From: Eonycteris spelaea
Lineage: Eukaryota > Chordata > Mammalia > Chiroptera > Pteropodidae
Assembly (NCBI GenBank): GCA_003508835.1
Contig: PUFA01000014.1
Span: 124,001 to 188,000, forward strand
DNA length: 64,000 nt
Direction: 5' to 3'
Part shown: positions 46,426 to 59,445 of the stretch, piece after piece
Numbering within the stretch: position 1 is the stretch's first letter
Layout of the letters: each line of letters opens with the position of its first letter
Notes under the pieces: generated by a model
Databases searched by the model: none
Seen by the model: only the letters and a program-made list of their open reading frames with translations
What the model was told of the DNA's origin: nothing
Position numbers and translations under genes: made by a program

Positions 46426-48221
46426 ATAAGAGTTCTACCACACTAGACTCCTACTAATTGGTAGATTTTCTTCACGTTACAATAAACAGATATTTAAACG
46501 TTGCTGTGTATAATAAACAACAATGCCGAGATTTGTGCAGAAGCGGGCGCTCAAACGGGCTTGGTTTCTGGACTGGGTCCAGGCCCACTTTCTCCGGCAC
46601 CTGTCTCGGACCAGGGCCCTGCGCCGAGCCGGTGCCGTCACAGGCCGAGGCCCTTGAGAGACAGCAGCGCTGTTCTGCACCACGCACCTTCCTGGGGCCG
46701 TGAGGCCGGCCCCCAGGGGTCACACCGTTTTGCGGTCCCCTTCCAGGCCCGAGGACCTGCTTCTAACCTATGGACGGTGGTACGGGTGAGACCTCACTCT
46801 GTGACTCGCTGTTACATGGCGAAGGAGAATGTGCTTTGGAGGTAAGACTAAGGTCAGCTGACCTTGAGTTAACCAAAGGGAGGGAGAAAGTCGCTCTTCT
46901 GGAAGAGGACCACCTCTGCCTTCACATGACCAACGTCCAGCTACTCCCACCATGGAAGGACGGCCACCAGCCTCCTGTAAAAGGGCGAAGGGCCAGCAGG
47001 GCCGAGGGCGGGTGGGAGACAGCAGGTCGCGAGGGTGCGCACACAGCAGTGCCCCGTGGCACGTTGTGTCCGGCTGTCGAAGGCACAGCCCTCGAGTCCA
47101 CAAACACCAAGTGCACGGGGGAGGGGGTGCGGGGGGTGGCCAAGGACAAGACAGCTGTTTATACAAAAGTATAAAAAGTACGTCACCATCTCCAGTATGC
47201 CACGGGAAGATTCAGGGTGGAACACAGGCCATCAGAGTCCCCTGGCAGTGAGCGATTTTCTTCAGGGATAAAGGAAGAGAGGACAGAGCGGCCTCTCGTG
47301 AGCAGCTCTGCCTGACCCCCGGAGGCCCACGGGGCGCTGCTCACAACCCACGGGGCAACACGACGAAAAGCCAGGGACCAGAGAGAAAGGTCACGGGGCA
47401 GAAAGCCCTTTCAGAAAATAATTTTTTGCTCTGAAAAAGAAAAATATTTTTCCAAAAAAGGTAGATGTGAAAATAAAGGAGAAAGAGACATACGTGGAAT
47501 TCTACGAAAGCAGACAGTCTCATCACAGAATTCTGGAAGTGGGGCGTCCTGGTCACTAAACTGGTAACAGAAGTAAGACACCTGTGCAGGAACGTTCCGA
47601 AGCTCAGGTCCGGAAGGAAAGATGACACAGAGTGTGTTGCCCATGTCTAAAGACTAGAGCGCTAAAAAGCATTCTGGCACGCTGGACAACTGAAGACACA
47701 TTTTAGAAACTACACAGCAAAAACAAAACTTTATCGTGGCTTCCGTAACAGAAAAAGAGAGAAGGTGAGTTTCTCCCCCAAAGCCAGAATTCGAACATTA
47801 GTTATCGACAGTAACAGAGAAAAGCGTTAAAGACACGTGGCCAGCCTGGTGTGAGGGATGTGCAGACTGACCCGGGAGCTCCCAGAGTGGCGGGCGAGGC
47901 AGAGGCTGAGAGCTCGTTAGGCACATGACGCGGGATGCGTGGAGAAACCGCCGATGGCGGAGCGCCGTGGGCTCATCACGCGCACGCGGGCAGCGAGGGC
48001 GCGCGCGACCGCCGTGCCAGGGCCCCAGCGCATCGCCGGCGCTGGCCCGAGGGGGCGGCGAGGGCTCCCGCGGGTCAGACCGGACGGCAGCCACGGCCGC
48101 GGACCCTCCCCGCCCCCACACACGGCTCCTCTGCACTCCGCGTCGTCACGCACGCGCAGAGGCGACTCGAGCCCCGTCTCACGTGACCCCGCGGCCGCGC
48201 GGAGCGGCCCACGGCACTTAC

Positions 48222-48354
48222 TGTGGTTGTAGCAGGTGGCCAGCACGGCTCTGTCCGCGGGACTGGCGCTAATGTGCCAGATTTCACCCACTTGGTGGAG
48301 GAGGACGTTCTTGTTGATAATGTTGTTTTCGTCATCAAAATCTATGATGTGGAT
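48222..48354 (-). CDS. EIPR1: EIPR1 coding exon 3 (residues 43-86 plus 1 nt)
   Basis: The exon opens after TTGCAG with [16 protein letters not shown], runs through [13 protein letters not shown], and ends at TCYNH plus one base of the next codon. The donor is a strong GTAAGT at 48221. Its length of 133 nt is 44 codons plus 1, the expected phase. Small differences from the human protein (V for A after LLHQ, A for G after PADR, H for R at the end) look like ordinary species divergence. A CpG-dense patch (about 47980-48220) lies directly downstream in intron 3. Confidence 0.95.
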
Positions 48355-50426
48355 CTGCAAACAATAGAAAGGACACCAGGACGTCACTTAATGAAACTGA
48401 CAGCGAAGAATCGAACGCATCTTTAACATCTGCACTAGCTGTTACGCCTCTGCATGGTCCATCTCACTGTGTGCCTCTCAAGAGACGAGCATGACGTCCC
48501 TGGAGAGTGTCACCTCTATGACACAGCCCCCCGCGTAACCAGTCCTGAGAAACGAGACACAGCGAGCTGTCCCCTACTGCCTTGGTTAGGCCGTGGCTGG
48601 GGTGGGGCCAGGCCTGCAGGGTCACACCAATCGGCCGGGAGCCGCTGGGCCCGCTGTGAGGCTGTGGGGAGAAGGGCGGGGCACCGCCGCCTCCCAGGAC
48701 CGGACTGCCTGGCTCTGCCCACCGCGTGCTGGGCGTGACGGGGCACACAGTGAGGTGGGAAGGAGTGAGACACGACTGTAAGTTAGCGCACGCTGAAGCT
48801 CTTTAAAAAGGAGTCCGACGGTGGTCACTGCTTACGATCCTATAACTAATCGCGACAGTACCACATTTGGCCACTAAATGAAGTTATCTCCACGCTATCT
48901 GGATAATTTTGGAAGAATTAAAATGATTTTGACATTTATTCTCTTATCAATCCCAAGTCGATGAGAAAAATGAAACAAAACCTTGATTTCGACGATAAAT
49001 TTATGTTAAGAACATAATCATGGATCCGCACAGACATAACCAGGAATGTTTGCTGTGGCGTTGATTATCGTGATGCAAAGCTGGCAGTCACGCGGGGCAG
49101 GGCTGCAGAGGAGAGGCCAGCAGCCAGCTGTGGGTCACTGGCCTGTCCACTGATCCTGCCTGCGATCGACAGGGCTGCTGAGAGGGGACAAGTCACAGTC
49201 GTCCCCTCTGCCAGCCTGGCACTTGCGCCCTGCCCACGTGAGAAACGGGGTTAGAACGTGGAGGAAACGCCTGGAGAAGCACTGTGCAGAAGCGGAGCAC
49301 CCCTCCAATCTGAACCCCCAGTCCCAGGCTCTGCCACGCCGTCCGGACGACCAACACGTACCCCTCCAATGAAAGCCCCCCCCACCTCACCAAGGACAGA
49401 CTCCAGGGGGGCGCGGCCTGCCCCAGCACGGAGAACAAAGCCGGCCTGACAAAGAGAGGCCGGGGCTCTGACAGGCCTGACCTCTCAGGAAGACGGCTCC
49501 GCTGAATCACGCAGTAATGACCGGGGGCTGGGCGCTTTCTAGGGACTTAATGACTGCCCGGGGCGGGGGCCTGAGGCCAAGCCGGCGGCAGTGAACCCCA
49601 ACCCGCAGCCCTCACCCCTCAGGAAAGGCCTGGAGAGCCGCACACGAGAGGGGACGGGCGGGGCCGCAGAGCTGGCTGCAAGATTCTGTTGTCACGGCCA
49701 CACGCGGCTCGCTGCCTGGCCTGGGGACGTGCAGCACCTGGCACAGCGCCCCGGGCCACACGGGCCACCTTTAGGACACGCCTGCACATGGCACATGCTT
49801 TGCCGTGGCAGCGCGAGCCGAAGCGAGACGGGAGGGGCAGAGAGGAGCAGGCAGAGTGTCCTAGTCACGACTCTGCCGCGTTCCAGCTGGGTCACCTTGG
49901 AGAAGCGATGCGGTGCCTGCCTGCTTAGACGCGGGGCTGACACCGCACGTCCGTCCACCGAGGTGGCAGGCGTGGGGGTGGCCCGACCTGGGCCAACCCT
50001 GGGGGCGGGGGCCTCTCCCCGCCGGCCCCCCGCCTCCCCGGCGCTCTGTGCGCCTCTGGCCGACGGGGCCAGGGGCTCCGGGCCGGGACCCACTTTGCCT
50101 CCCCCTGCCCCAGCACTGGCTGCTAGAGAAGTGACGGTGACGCAGAACGTCTGCTGAACTCGGGGGGCTCCCCCCCAGGGGCCTCCGCAGCAGCCCCCGC
50201 AGTTCTGGTCGCCGTCCCTGGAGACAGCTCGGGGTGGGGGTGACAGGAGGCCGGGAGGGTCAGTGCCTCAGCACCCTAAAACTCACCGTAACCATGTTAC
50301 AGTGGCGCTGCCAGGGGACAGAGCACCGACTGTACCTTGTTCTGTGGAGAGCGGCAGGAGCTGCCAGTGCTGTCGCCCCCCACGGGGGGGCCGCCCGGCC
50401 AGCACGGGGCCAGGAGCCCTGCAAAC

Positions 50427-50582
50427 TCACGTCACGTGTGGAGAGGAAGCGTGTTGCATGTGAGGACCCACGTGTCACATGAAAGCAACACACATATCAC
50501 ATGTGGGAGGGAATGTCACATGCGAGTAGGACACATGTCCTGTGTGAGAGGGACACATGACACGTATGGAAGGAACATGCAG
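50427..50582. repeat. Degenerate ~22-bp tandem repeat rich in CACATG/CACGTG
   Basis: Units follow roughly GTCACATGYGAGNNGGACAC with E-box-like CACATG or CACGTG cores. At least six units are seen, well diverged. Confidence 0.7.
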
Positions 50583-50691
50583 TCTCCTCGAGGGACACGT
50601 GCTGCTGAGGACACGCGTGCTGAGCGGGGGGCTCGTGGCTGCAGCAGAGTGGGGGTCAGAGGCCTGCCCTCCCTCTGCCTCCCCTGCCGTG

Positions 50692-50777
50692 CCCCTTCCC
50701 CCATCCTCCTCCCCTCCCCCTTCCTCCCCCTCCTCCCCCTCCTCCTCGTTTCCTCTCCCCCTTCCCCCTCGCCCCGA
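50692..50777 (+). repeat. Polypyrimidine (CCCTCC/CCTCCT) tract
   Basis: About 85 bp made almost entirely of C and T on the plus strand, so purine-rich in EIPR1 pre-mRNA. Capable of triplex (H-DNA) formation. Confidence 0.9.
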
Positions 50778-52904
50778 GGGAAGGAGCCCCAGCACTATGA
50801 AAACACCCAGCAAGTGACACACATTCCTCTTGGCCTGAAAGCCACCTGCCCTGTGGTGCTGACTCCAGCGTCAGGAGACCGGAGCGAGGGCCACTTCTGG
50901 GTCACATGCCGCTGGCACGCACCTCCCCCGACCACGGCCGCAACGCCCCGCGTGTCTGTCCCGCCTGCTCACCGAGAGCCCGGCCGGAGCACGAGCACGT
51001 CTGGCCGTTTTCTGTGGACTCAGCACAACACACAGGAGGGGGGAAGAGCCTTGAGAAGAGGCCCCACGAGCCTCCTTGACGGACGGACGGCCCAGCAGCG
51101 CGCACGCCTTCGACAGAAAGGGACGACCAGCTCGGCGAGGACGCGGCTCACACGTCGCCTCCGCGTTCAGCGCAGAGACCACCGCGGCTGGTGCGGCGTC
51201 GGGCGCGCGAGCCCCGCCTGTAATTCCACCACTGGAACCCGGCGCCGAGGCGCGCTGGCCGGGGAGGTCTGGGGAAGGCGGCAGCGGACGACAGCCGCTC
51301 CGCACGCCGAGCCCCAGCCGGGCACCACACGCCGGGGGCACGCGGCCGGCTTCCCCGTCGCTCCCTACGCCTCACCCGCGCTTCGGCTGAGTTGCGCCAC
51401 CCGACAGCTGAGTGTCTAAGACTGCTCATGAGGGACACGGGTCTTATTCAACACGAGAACATTCTTTCCCGAGGTCCGAGGACTGAAGACTTGTTTCCTG
51501 GAAACCAGAATCTTTGACAAACAGGGCACAGAGCCGTAAACTTCGTCTCACAGGAGGTCAATTCCACCCACCCGCCCGGGGCAGCTGTAACTCACTACAA
51601 CAGTGCCACTCACGAGGTGGCCCCCAGCCTGCTGGCAATGCAGGTAAGGGCTGGGCCGCAGGGGCCGCCCTGCCAGGAGCCCACCCCCCCACCCCCACCC
51701 CCGACCCTGCCAGGAGCCTCCCATCCCCCCACCGCAGACACCGCAGGGGCCTGAGCAGCGCACACTGGTGCAGCCACCCGACACTCCCTCCGGTGGCTTT
51801 GCGAGCTGCAGAGGGCTTCAGGCCTCCTGTCCTGCCGAACTCCCCAGAGGTCCATCTTCACGAACCCGTGACCAGGAGTCATTTCTGAAAAGCCAGCAAG
51901 CCCAGGTGAGCTCGGACGCTTTGTCCAGCTGTGGCAGGAGTGTGGGCAGAGGGGACAGCCCCAGCATCCTCCACGAGGCCCACGAGTGTCACCAGCACGA
52001 GCCGGGTCACCTTCCACGCTGCACCTCGCCGCTGGCACACAGGACAACGGGAGGCCCGGGGAAGCGCGCGGGAGCTGCCGGCGCCGGCCGCTGCCCGGCC
52101 CGCTGCGCTGGAGGCTGCGCTGCGGGGCGACGAGCAATGACTCCCGCAGGGGAAGGCGTGTTTTCGGTGCCTCTTCGTAAGCGTATCTGGCCAGGACCCT
52201 CTCAGTCTTAGAGGCTCGAAGTAAATGCCAGGCACCAACTCGGCTCTGACCTATCCCCGACCTGCAGCGCCAGCCCTGCCACAGCTGCTCGCTACGACGA
52301 GACGCTTCGCAGAGGCCACTGGACGCCACTCGCTCACCATGCAGAGGGCACAACGCGGCGGCAAAACCGGCTCCAGGCCCCTCCCACAAACCCCGTATCA
52401 CATGTGCGATTTTAACATTTCACTGACTCATCATTAGAAGTTTGTAACTTCTAATGCTTGAAAATACTGTCCACGAAGACTAACCAGGTTCCACGGCTGT
52501 ATCCCACGAGTCTGTCTTCATAATCGGCAGTGTCACATTATCCAGCCTAATGTTAGTACATTTTGATCACTTCTGATTTTTTCACAATCATATGTACCTC
52601 TAAAATAACATCTTTGTATACAAAGCATTTTCGATGTTTTGGATACAAGCATTAGTGCTTAAATAACATGGACATTTATTTACTTATAAAGCTCTAGACA
52701 CATCTCACCAAACCTGTTACCACACTGCCTGTGCCAGGAGAAAACCCATCGTCGACATGAGTGACGACTCACTGTGCCCCGTCCAGCACGGTTTTCCTGT
52801 GCGACAAGGGGCATCCGGGCAGAGGCCCAGCCCCACAACGTGGCCTGGGGCGTCGCCCCAGGGTCGGGCCAGCACACGCCTTCAGGCATCACGGCCTCTG
52901 GGAG

Positions 52905-53025
52905 GGGCAGGAAACGTCGCCTCCACTTTCACAGGGAGGAAAACCGAGTCCAGCAAGGTTAGTCCACTTGCTCAAGGTCACGCGGCCAGCGTCAAGCCAT
53001 GATCCCGGAGTGGCCGATACTCCTT
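52905..53025 (+). mobile_element. MIR SINE remnant
   Basis: The sequence 'ctttcacagggaggaaaaccgagtc' through 'ccacttgctcaaggtcacgcggccag' and 'gatcccggag' follows the MIR core. Confidence 0.7.
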
Positions 53026-53436
53026 CCTCCACAGTGGCCAGGACAGCACGTGGGTCCCACCGCACCGACTGGCAGGGACTGCGGCCCCACCCAGGCCCGG
53101 GCGGAGACCCTGCTACCAGCAGCGTGAGGAGTCACGGGGGCCGGGCAGAAGGCACGACTCTGACCGCGGGCCCCGGGCCGCTGCCCTGTCACTTACACGG
53201 TACGTCCTGTGTGGCCACAGAACTGAACATACGATGACAGGAATGCTGCCCCGATCAGCCTCAATTACTGAACGCGACCAGCACGTATAGCTGGATATTT
53301 ACCTCCCAATGACAGTTTTATTTTGTTGGTGTGGCATTAGTTTTCTCAAATATTGCCTGAAAAATCAATGCGAATGGTTAGGACGCTGAGAGCCGTCTTA
53401 GTGATGAACGCACACCCATTTGTCGGAAATAGTTAC

Positions 53437-53520
53437 CTGATTATCGTATTTCAGGGACTGGGTGCCGACCAGGAACCGGATGGCGTCCGTCTCTGCAGTC
53501 TGCGGTGTGAGAGCACGTGC
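53437..53520 (-). CDS. EIPR1: EIPR1 coding exon 2 (residues 15-42)
   Basis: The 84-nt, phase 0-0 exon encodes a segment that begins [16 protein letters not shown] and ends SLKYDNQ, essentially identical to the family. The acceptor is CCCACAG just before 53520 and the donor is GTAACT from 53436. It contributes the first strands of the beta-propeller. It is flanked by the 6.6-kb intron 1 and the 5.1-kb intron 2. No defect is seen. Confidence 0.95.
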
Positions 53521-56037
53521 CTGTGGGCAGGAGAGAGGGCACACGCGACGTCAGACTCCGCACGGCGCCCCCGCGCCCACCCCCGCCCGCCCACGGGGCG
53601 CCCGCCAGACAGCGTCGGTGGCGACCTTGGACACAGTATAAAAAGCCTTCCGTCTTCGCACACCGCGCCCAATGACCCCGCTTCTGACGCCGTTAGGGAA
53701 ACAGCTGTAAGTGGGCACAGAAATTCAGCACTAAAGATGGAAAGCGTGCTGATAAAACTGTACTTTCGACGGTGATGGATTCGTCGGACAAATCGTTCTC
53801 CAATGTGGCCCCGGCAACAGCAGAGCAGGCAGCTTTAGCCGAGTGTCCTGCGGGAAGCCGCGGACACGTGACACGGGACCACGGGGCGGCAGGGCACCGA
53901 CGTGCTGGTCCCGGGAACCGCAGGCTGGTGCAGGTTTGCTAGGTCAGCACCGGGCCGCAGCCCTGCCCCGCGCGGCCCGCCGCAGGCCCGGTCCACAGCC
54001 CGCCTGCCCGCAACCCCGTCCCACCACGCCCCGCCGCACTGCGCACGCCCTCGCTTTGCTCTCTTCAAACCGGTGGGAAAGGTGGTTTGCCAGCCGTGCT
54101 GACCTCGCAGCCTGGTGCCCGCGAGGCTCCCACCGGTGGGCGCCGAGGCCTGCTGGGCGTCTCCTGCACAAAGGCCTGGAGGTGGCCACTCCACGCATGG
54201 CCCTCAGAAACACGGCTCTGTCACATGTCCCCACCCGCCCTTCCTCGACACACACAGCACACCGCACATCGGCCACGAATGCACATCTCCGGAAAAGGGG
54301 TATTCCTATTATCAGACGTTTGAGGAAAAAAACCTGTTTCCGCCAACCCGCCCACCCAAAGTTCTCCAAGGCCCCCTCTGCCCGAGTCCCTGCACCTCCC
54401 CAGCATAGCCTGGCGGCACGGTTTTTGGAAATCTGCAAAGTTGATGAATTCTTTGTGAATCTGTACATCCTCTGCCAGAATGCACACACGTATACACAGA
54501 ACTTTGCGTGTACCAGCAAATTCACAGACCCTCTGGCCCTATCCATCCCAACAGCCCTGGCTTAAGGGAAAATGTCTCATAAGGAAGTGCACTCACCATT
54601 CCTGAGGGTCAAAAGCTGGCCACTCAACTTGACTAAGTGTCATCACTTTAAAACAGGAGAAAACCAAAAAGGAGTAAATTGTCTTAGGGCTATTAGACTG
54701 AAAAAGAGGGGGACTCGGGAAGGCAAAAGCTACCTGAGTGACAATAACGAGCCAGCACTCAATCTGCTTCATTCTAAAGCAATTTACAGAGCCACGAACT
54801 GTGTGCCTGATGACGAATTAACAGTAAACACGCACAAAAAAGTGTCCGACTAGATCATGTTTCTGAGAAAAGTCGCCACTGCTTCGGAAAAGGGTGACAG
54901 CCCTGAAACTGCCCCGTTCCATCTCACACCCCGAGACAGGTGTTTTTTTTTTTTAATTAAAGAGAAAAAAATTCTTACCAAAAAAAAAAATCTAAACCGC
55001 ATCTTTAAAATTACAATGAAACTTCTCAAAAGTTTAAAACCTTTCTTATACATTATTGGGTAAAATTACAAAAAATAATTGAGCTCTAGCTATTTGGGTG
55101 ACAGATCCCCATCCACGTCTGTAAAGTTGCTTCTCTGATTACGTGAATGATAAAATGGCCCTTCTAAATCGTCATGATGATAGTTTCGAGGTGTTCAAAT
55201 GATCCTAACACAATAAGATCAAAATTCCACAGTATAATTGGTCACGGAAAATTCCCATGTAAGCACGGAGCTCATGACACGGCCAGGTGTCTACACACGT
55301 GGCCAAAGTCAGACCACGGGGCACTTTATTAAACTCACGTCTTGCCTGGCTTTCCAAAGGCTGTGGCCTTCTCTTCACCAAGCTTTCTAGTCTACCATCA
55401 CCGTTTGGTGAACCAGCCAGTAAGAGGCAACTACAGATGCCAAGAGCCAAGAGGACAGCAAGCAGGAGGCACCAAGACGTGACGGCCAGTCCCGCGCGGT
55501 GGTGGGAGGCCTGACCGCCAGCAGAGGAGGACCCGCCAACATAAACTCCCTCGGGAATTCCGTACTGTACTCATGGCTGACCAGACGGAGCAAGTCGACG
55601 GTCACCCCAGATGACGCCAGACTGGCCCTCAGCTGGAGCTCCTCATCAGTCTCCCCGCTGGGACCTGTGCCCAGACAGGCCCAAGGCCACACGAGAGGCC
55701 GAGCAGGCGGGGACGTCGGCCTCAGGCAGCGGAGACGCAGCACCGGGTCCGTTCGACCTCCGCCATGAGCGACCTCCCTCCTGAGAGCCACCCCCAAGTC
55801 ACTGGGGCGGCACCGGAGCGGCCGGAGAGCAGCCCAACCCCTGGGGTCTCACAGATGGTCTGCCAGGAGAAGGACAAGAAAGGAGAGCAGGAGAGGTCGC
55901 CGCCATCGCCGCGTGCTAGCTGAACGCCCGCCTCCCGGGCCCCGCGGGGAGCAGGCTGCGGAGGAGGCAGGTTCTCGAAGCGAACACGCCAGCGGGCTGT
56001 GCGGCGGGCACGCAGAACAGGACCGGAGTGTGTGCGA

Positions 56038-56138
56038 AGGCACGCGTGTGCACAAAGTACACGTGCAGATTACACAGACTGCGTGTAAGTTACGTATGCA
56101 CACACCACATACATGTGTGTCCACATGTGCACGCACAC
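56038..56138. repeat. Degenerate ACGTGCAC / CACATG repeat
   Basis: Alternating purine-pyrimidine segments (CACGCGTGTGCAC, TACGTATGCACACAC, ACATGTGTGTCC) similar in style to the other CA-type tracts. Confidence 0.75.
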
Positions 56139-56411
56139 AGCTCTCCTGGGCCACGTGTTTTTTGAGGGAGGAAAAAAAGGAGAAAAGAAATTAGAACCAA
56201 AAACATGTCTGAGTGCGGTGTCTACCTCCACAACATAAATAACAAAAACGAAGCATCGCGATTCTCTCCAAACGGAAGCAGAACCCTATGTCACCTGGTC
56301 GAGCTCCTGAGCTTCTCCTACGCCATGCTCATGCTCTGTCCGGGGGGTGGGGGGACACTCTCAGGCCGCCCCTCCGACCGCTTAGGGAAGGCCTGCTGCC
56401 CGCTGAGAGGC

Positions 56412-56426
56412 GGCGCCCCCTGCCGG
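56412..56426 (-). promoter_or_regulatory. CTCF-like site in intron 1
   Basis: On the minus strand it reads CCGGCAGGGGGCGCC, one mismatch (G for A at position 3) from the CTCF core consensus. Confidence 0.5.
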
Positions 56427-58574
56427 CTGCCTGGCCCACCTGGCTGGGCCCACACCTCGCCGTGCCCCTGTGTGGCCTGAAAACCCTGCTCGCTCCTGCC
56501 TTCCGTCACTCACGCTGGCCTCAGTGACCCAGCCGCAGGTATCAGGCACCTGCCGGGGAGAGAGCAGGTACCTTTCCCAGCCTGCTGCCTGCACCGCGGT
56601 GACACGTACAGCCCTAGACACGGTGAGCGGGGTGTCTGGCTCACAAAGCAGAGCAGTATGAGGGAGCCAGGCCAGCGCCAGCTTCTCTAAGACCCCACGG
56701 GGCCTCACTGCTCGAAGCCCAAGCGTCCTCGGTTTTAAAATGGGAAAGGATAAGACCTACGCCCGGGGCTGAGGTGACAGTCACGTGACTGTCACTCTAT
56801 CTACTCATGACATTCTACCAAAAATGGAACAAAAAGCCAAACCTACGCAAGATGAAAGCTGGAGGTTTTGTGCGAAACCAGATCCGACTGGAGCTGGAGG
56901 TGGGCAGAGGGTTCCAGAAAGAACTGTCTCCCCGAAAAGGAAGCAGCCTACCTGCCGGGTAACCTGAGGGGTCAGCCGCATGGGAACGGAACTGCACAGC
57001 TCTCAGGGCTAATAAGAGCAAGGTCGGGACGCACCAGCAGCACACGGGGAGAACAGGAAGCCCTGACTCACCCTGGGAAAGACGGACAGCTGCACCAGGA
57101 AAAAATGAAATCATGACACTCTATGTGAATCGACAGTCAACAGTATTTACGTAGTTAGAAAAACAAAAAACCCTGAATATGGAGTTGGCAAAACAACAAC
57201 AACTCTGATATAACTACGTCAGGGTTGTAAAGGAAGGCAGGGCCGAGCATTACGAAAGCTAAAAATCTTCAGTAGATACGTCCAGTCACCAGACCGTGTC
57301 CAAGAGATGCAAGCAGGTAGGCAAAGACTAGAAGAACAGTTTTTAAAGGGTTGAAAGTTATATTCTCAGGTCATCAGATAAGAATGGAAGGCAGTGTTTA
57401 GGCGTGCCGATTTTATTCAGATTTTCAGCAATTCGACTCTTAAATGACCTGTAAGAATTAGTTGGATTTTTGTCAATTTTAAATTATATATAAAATTTAA
57501 AAAGAAATAAAATCACAAGCACAAGTCAAAAGTCCCTTCCAATGAATGGAAAGATGCCAGTCACGTGGATACCAAGATGTTACCCAACTCAAGGGGGTTC
57601 ACCCCTTGGGGTGCTCATTCAAGAACGAGGGGCAGAGACATGTGGTCTTGGGTGGTTTTATTCACTTGCAGCAAGCAGAGGAGACGGGATTCACATCCAA
57701 AGCTCTGACTCCCTCAAGAGAGGCTTAGCTACTTCTGATATATACTATTCTGGTTTAATAATAATTGGTATATCTTGGCAGTTGGCTAAACTTACCTGGA
57801 TTTGCGTTAATTAACAGTTGATTTCTTTTTGCACTTGGCAAAAAACCGGTCAAAGAACCACAGATCTTAAGACTCTTGTCCTATATTAAGAAAAGTGTTC
57901 CATAAACACTAACAATCTCAGCATTTTCTTACTTTAATGACCCCTCTGTGTCGGCGTGCTGCCTTTTACTTGCCCTAGGAGTTATCGCGTACCCCGCCAA
58001 GCCTCACTACCCTCAGCAATGTCAATAACCACATCCCCATCTTTTAATATAAACTGTTTTCTCCACAGTAATTTAAACATCACTGACAACCAAACCTCAC
58101 TATAACTTTCAGTTCTTTTTCATTGTTTCTGCAGTAATGGTTCTTCAAATTCAAGCCCAAGGAGCTGTTCCAAAGTCAACAAGTGCAAAAAATCAGCCAC
58201 TTCCTTGAGGATTAAAAAAAAAAAAAGAGCATGCGTTTGAGATCCTGCTTCCCAGCAGTTGTCATCAGTTTGGCTCAAATAATATAAAAGAGTTTTTTTA
58301 AAAGACAAAAAGCAATTTATCAGCTAAAACACTTAACACCCCAAGGCAAGGATCAACTCCATCGATTTTGCAAACCCAAGAAACAGCATTTTAGTGACCT
58401 CAGGACCCAGCACTGAAGATTGAAACCTCTGAGTTATTTAGGGGACCAATAAGTTATTAAGCAGTATTGATGAAAGATCCCACTCAGGCAGCACAGGACA
58501 CGGAAACATAGCTCCCTGAACATGCCCTCCTGTGTACCTCCGTGCGTACCCCCGTGTGTACCTTCTTAAGGAGA

Positions 58575-58765
58575 GAAGCGGCATAACTCCATGGTTAAGG
58601 CGCTCTAGAGTTGGAGTGGGTTTAAAGTCTACCCAGCTTAGAATCTTAGAGTCTCTCATTTTCTTACGAAATGTCGTCTTGACGTGGCACCAGCAAAATA
58701 ACATCGCTAATATGACCACACTGAGAATTAAGTGAAATATATATACATTGCTAAGCAGAGTTCTC
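58575..58765 (-). mobile_element. MIR SINE remnant
   Basis: Reads 'ccatggttaaggcgctctagagttggagtgggtttaaa', then 'cagcttagaatcttagagtctctcattttcttacgaaatg' and 'gaccacactgagaattaagtgaa'. These are the MIR blocks seen on the strand opposite to the next element. Strand follows the usual MIR consensus direction and is tentative. Confidence 0.6.
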
Positions 58766-58924
58766 CACACATAAAGTTCTCGATCACTGGTAGTTAAGGC
58801 ACCAGTCTTGGAGGCCAGAGCCAGCTGTCAAACCCTGTAACATGGTTCATTACTCATAGGACACTTGGATACTGTCTTGCATGGAGCTTATCTGTAAGAA
58901 TTTTGTCCCAATATAATAATTAGA

Positions 58925-59125
58925 ACCTCATTTATTGAATGGTTATTATGTGCCAGGCACTGCTCTAAGTGGCTGAATTAAATGTGTTGACTCATTAAAT
59001 GTGTTTTCATAAAAGCCACAGGGGGTACACACTCATTTTCCTATTGTATTGGCAAGGAAACTGAGGCCTAAGGTCATGCGTGTAGTAAGTGAGGAAGCCA
59101 GGTTTAAAATCGCAGGAGCTACGGT
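58925..59125 (+). mobile_element. MIR SINE remnant, well preserved
   Basis: Clear MIR: 'ttattgaatggttattatgtgccaggcactgctctaag', 'ttgactcatt', then 'ggcaaggaaactgaggcctaaggtcatg' and 'agtaagtgaggaagccaggtttaaaatc'. Confidence 0.85.
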
Positions 59126-59329
59126 GGCATCCCGGCTCTCAGTGGCGAACACAGCTACATCCCTCGCTGTGAGCTTCCTGAAAGCAGAGGGCATTCAGAT
59201 TTTTCACACACATTATGCATGGCGTACTTTATAAAGCACTGAACTGTTCTTAATTTTCTCTATCTGTCCTTCAGTGCCTTAAGCATAACAGGTTCTCAGA
59301 AGCCATTTGAATGCAGGGCTCCAAAGGGC

Positions 59330-59445
59330 CTGACAAAATGCGACCTACCTGCCCTTCCAACTCATCCTCCTCCCTCCTTCACTCTGTCCACGGGGCACTC
59401 TCCCTGTCCTTCTAAAGTGCCATGTACACTCCCACTTCAGTGCTT
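59330..59445. mobile_element. L2 LINE 3'-end fragment
   Basis: The T/C-rich 'cttccaactcatcctcctccctccttcactctgtccac' block resembles the L2 3' region. An adjoining 'ttgctgagcatctactatgtgatggtcatgtgactgggcgctgg' block (59480-59525) is another old repeat end. Confidence 0.5.

Larger units (their letters stand above)
18964..48221 (-). other. EIPR1: EIPR1 intron 3 (29.3 kb)
   Basis: The largest intron in the window. 19024-19440 is a minisatellite. 19520-21660 is mixed A/T-rich sequence with a (GGAGAAA)3 at about 20908-20930. 21660-31300 is GC-rich with few recognisable elements (hAT-like at 25370-25450, MIR-like at 27530-27680, 29330-29470 and 31205-31320). 31220-31870 and 43660-44010 are CpG-dense. 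32200-36000 holds an X-box palindrome and the 20-bp minisatellite. 36150-43280 is where most old transposons sit. 43332-46425 has three CA/GT repeats. No second gene was recognised. Confidence 0.75.
48355..53436 (-). other. EIPR1: EIPR1 intron 2
   Basis: The 5.1-kb intron has an A/T-rich part at 48840-49060, a 22-bp degenerate repeat at 50427-50582, a pyrimidine tract at 50692-50777 and a CpG-dense patch at 51080-51390. It also has C-rich sequence at 51680-51720 and a MIR at 52905-53025. No gene was recognised. Confidence 0.75.
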
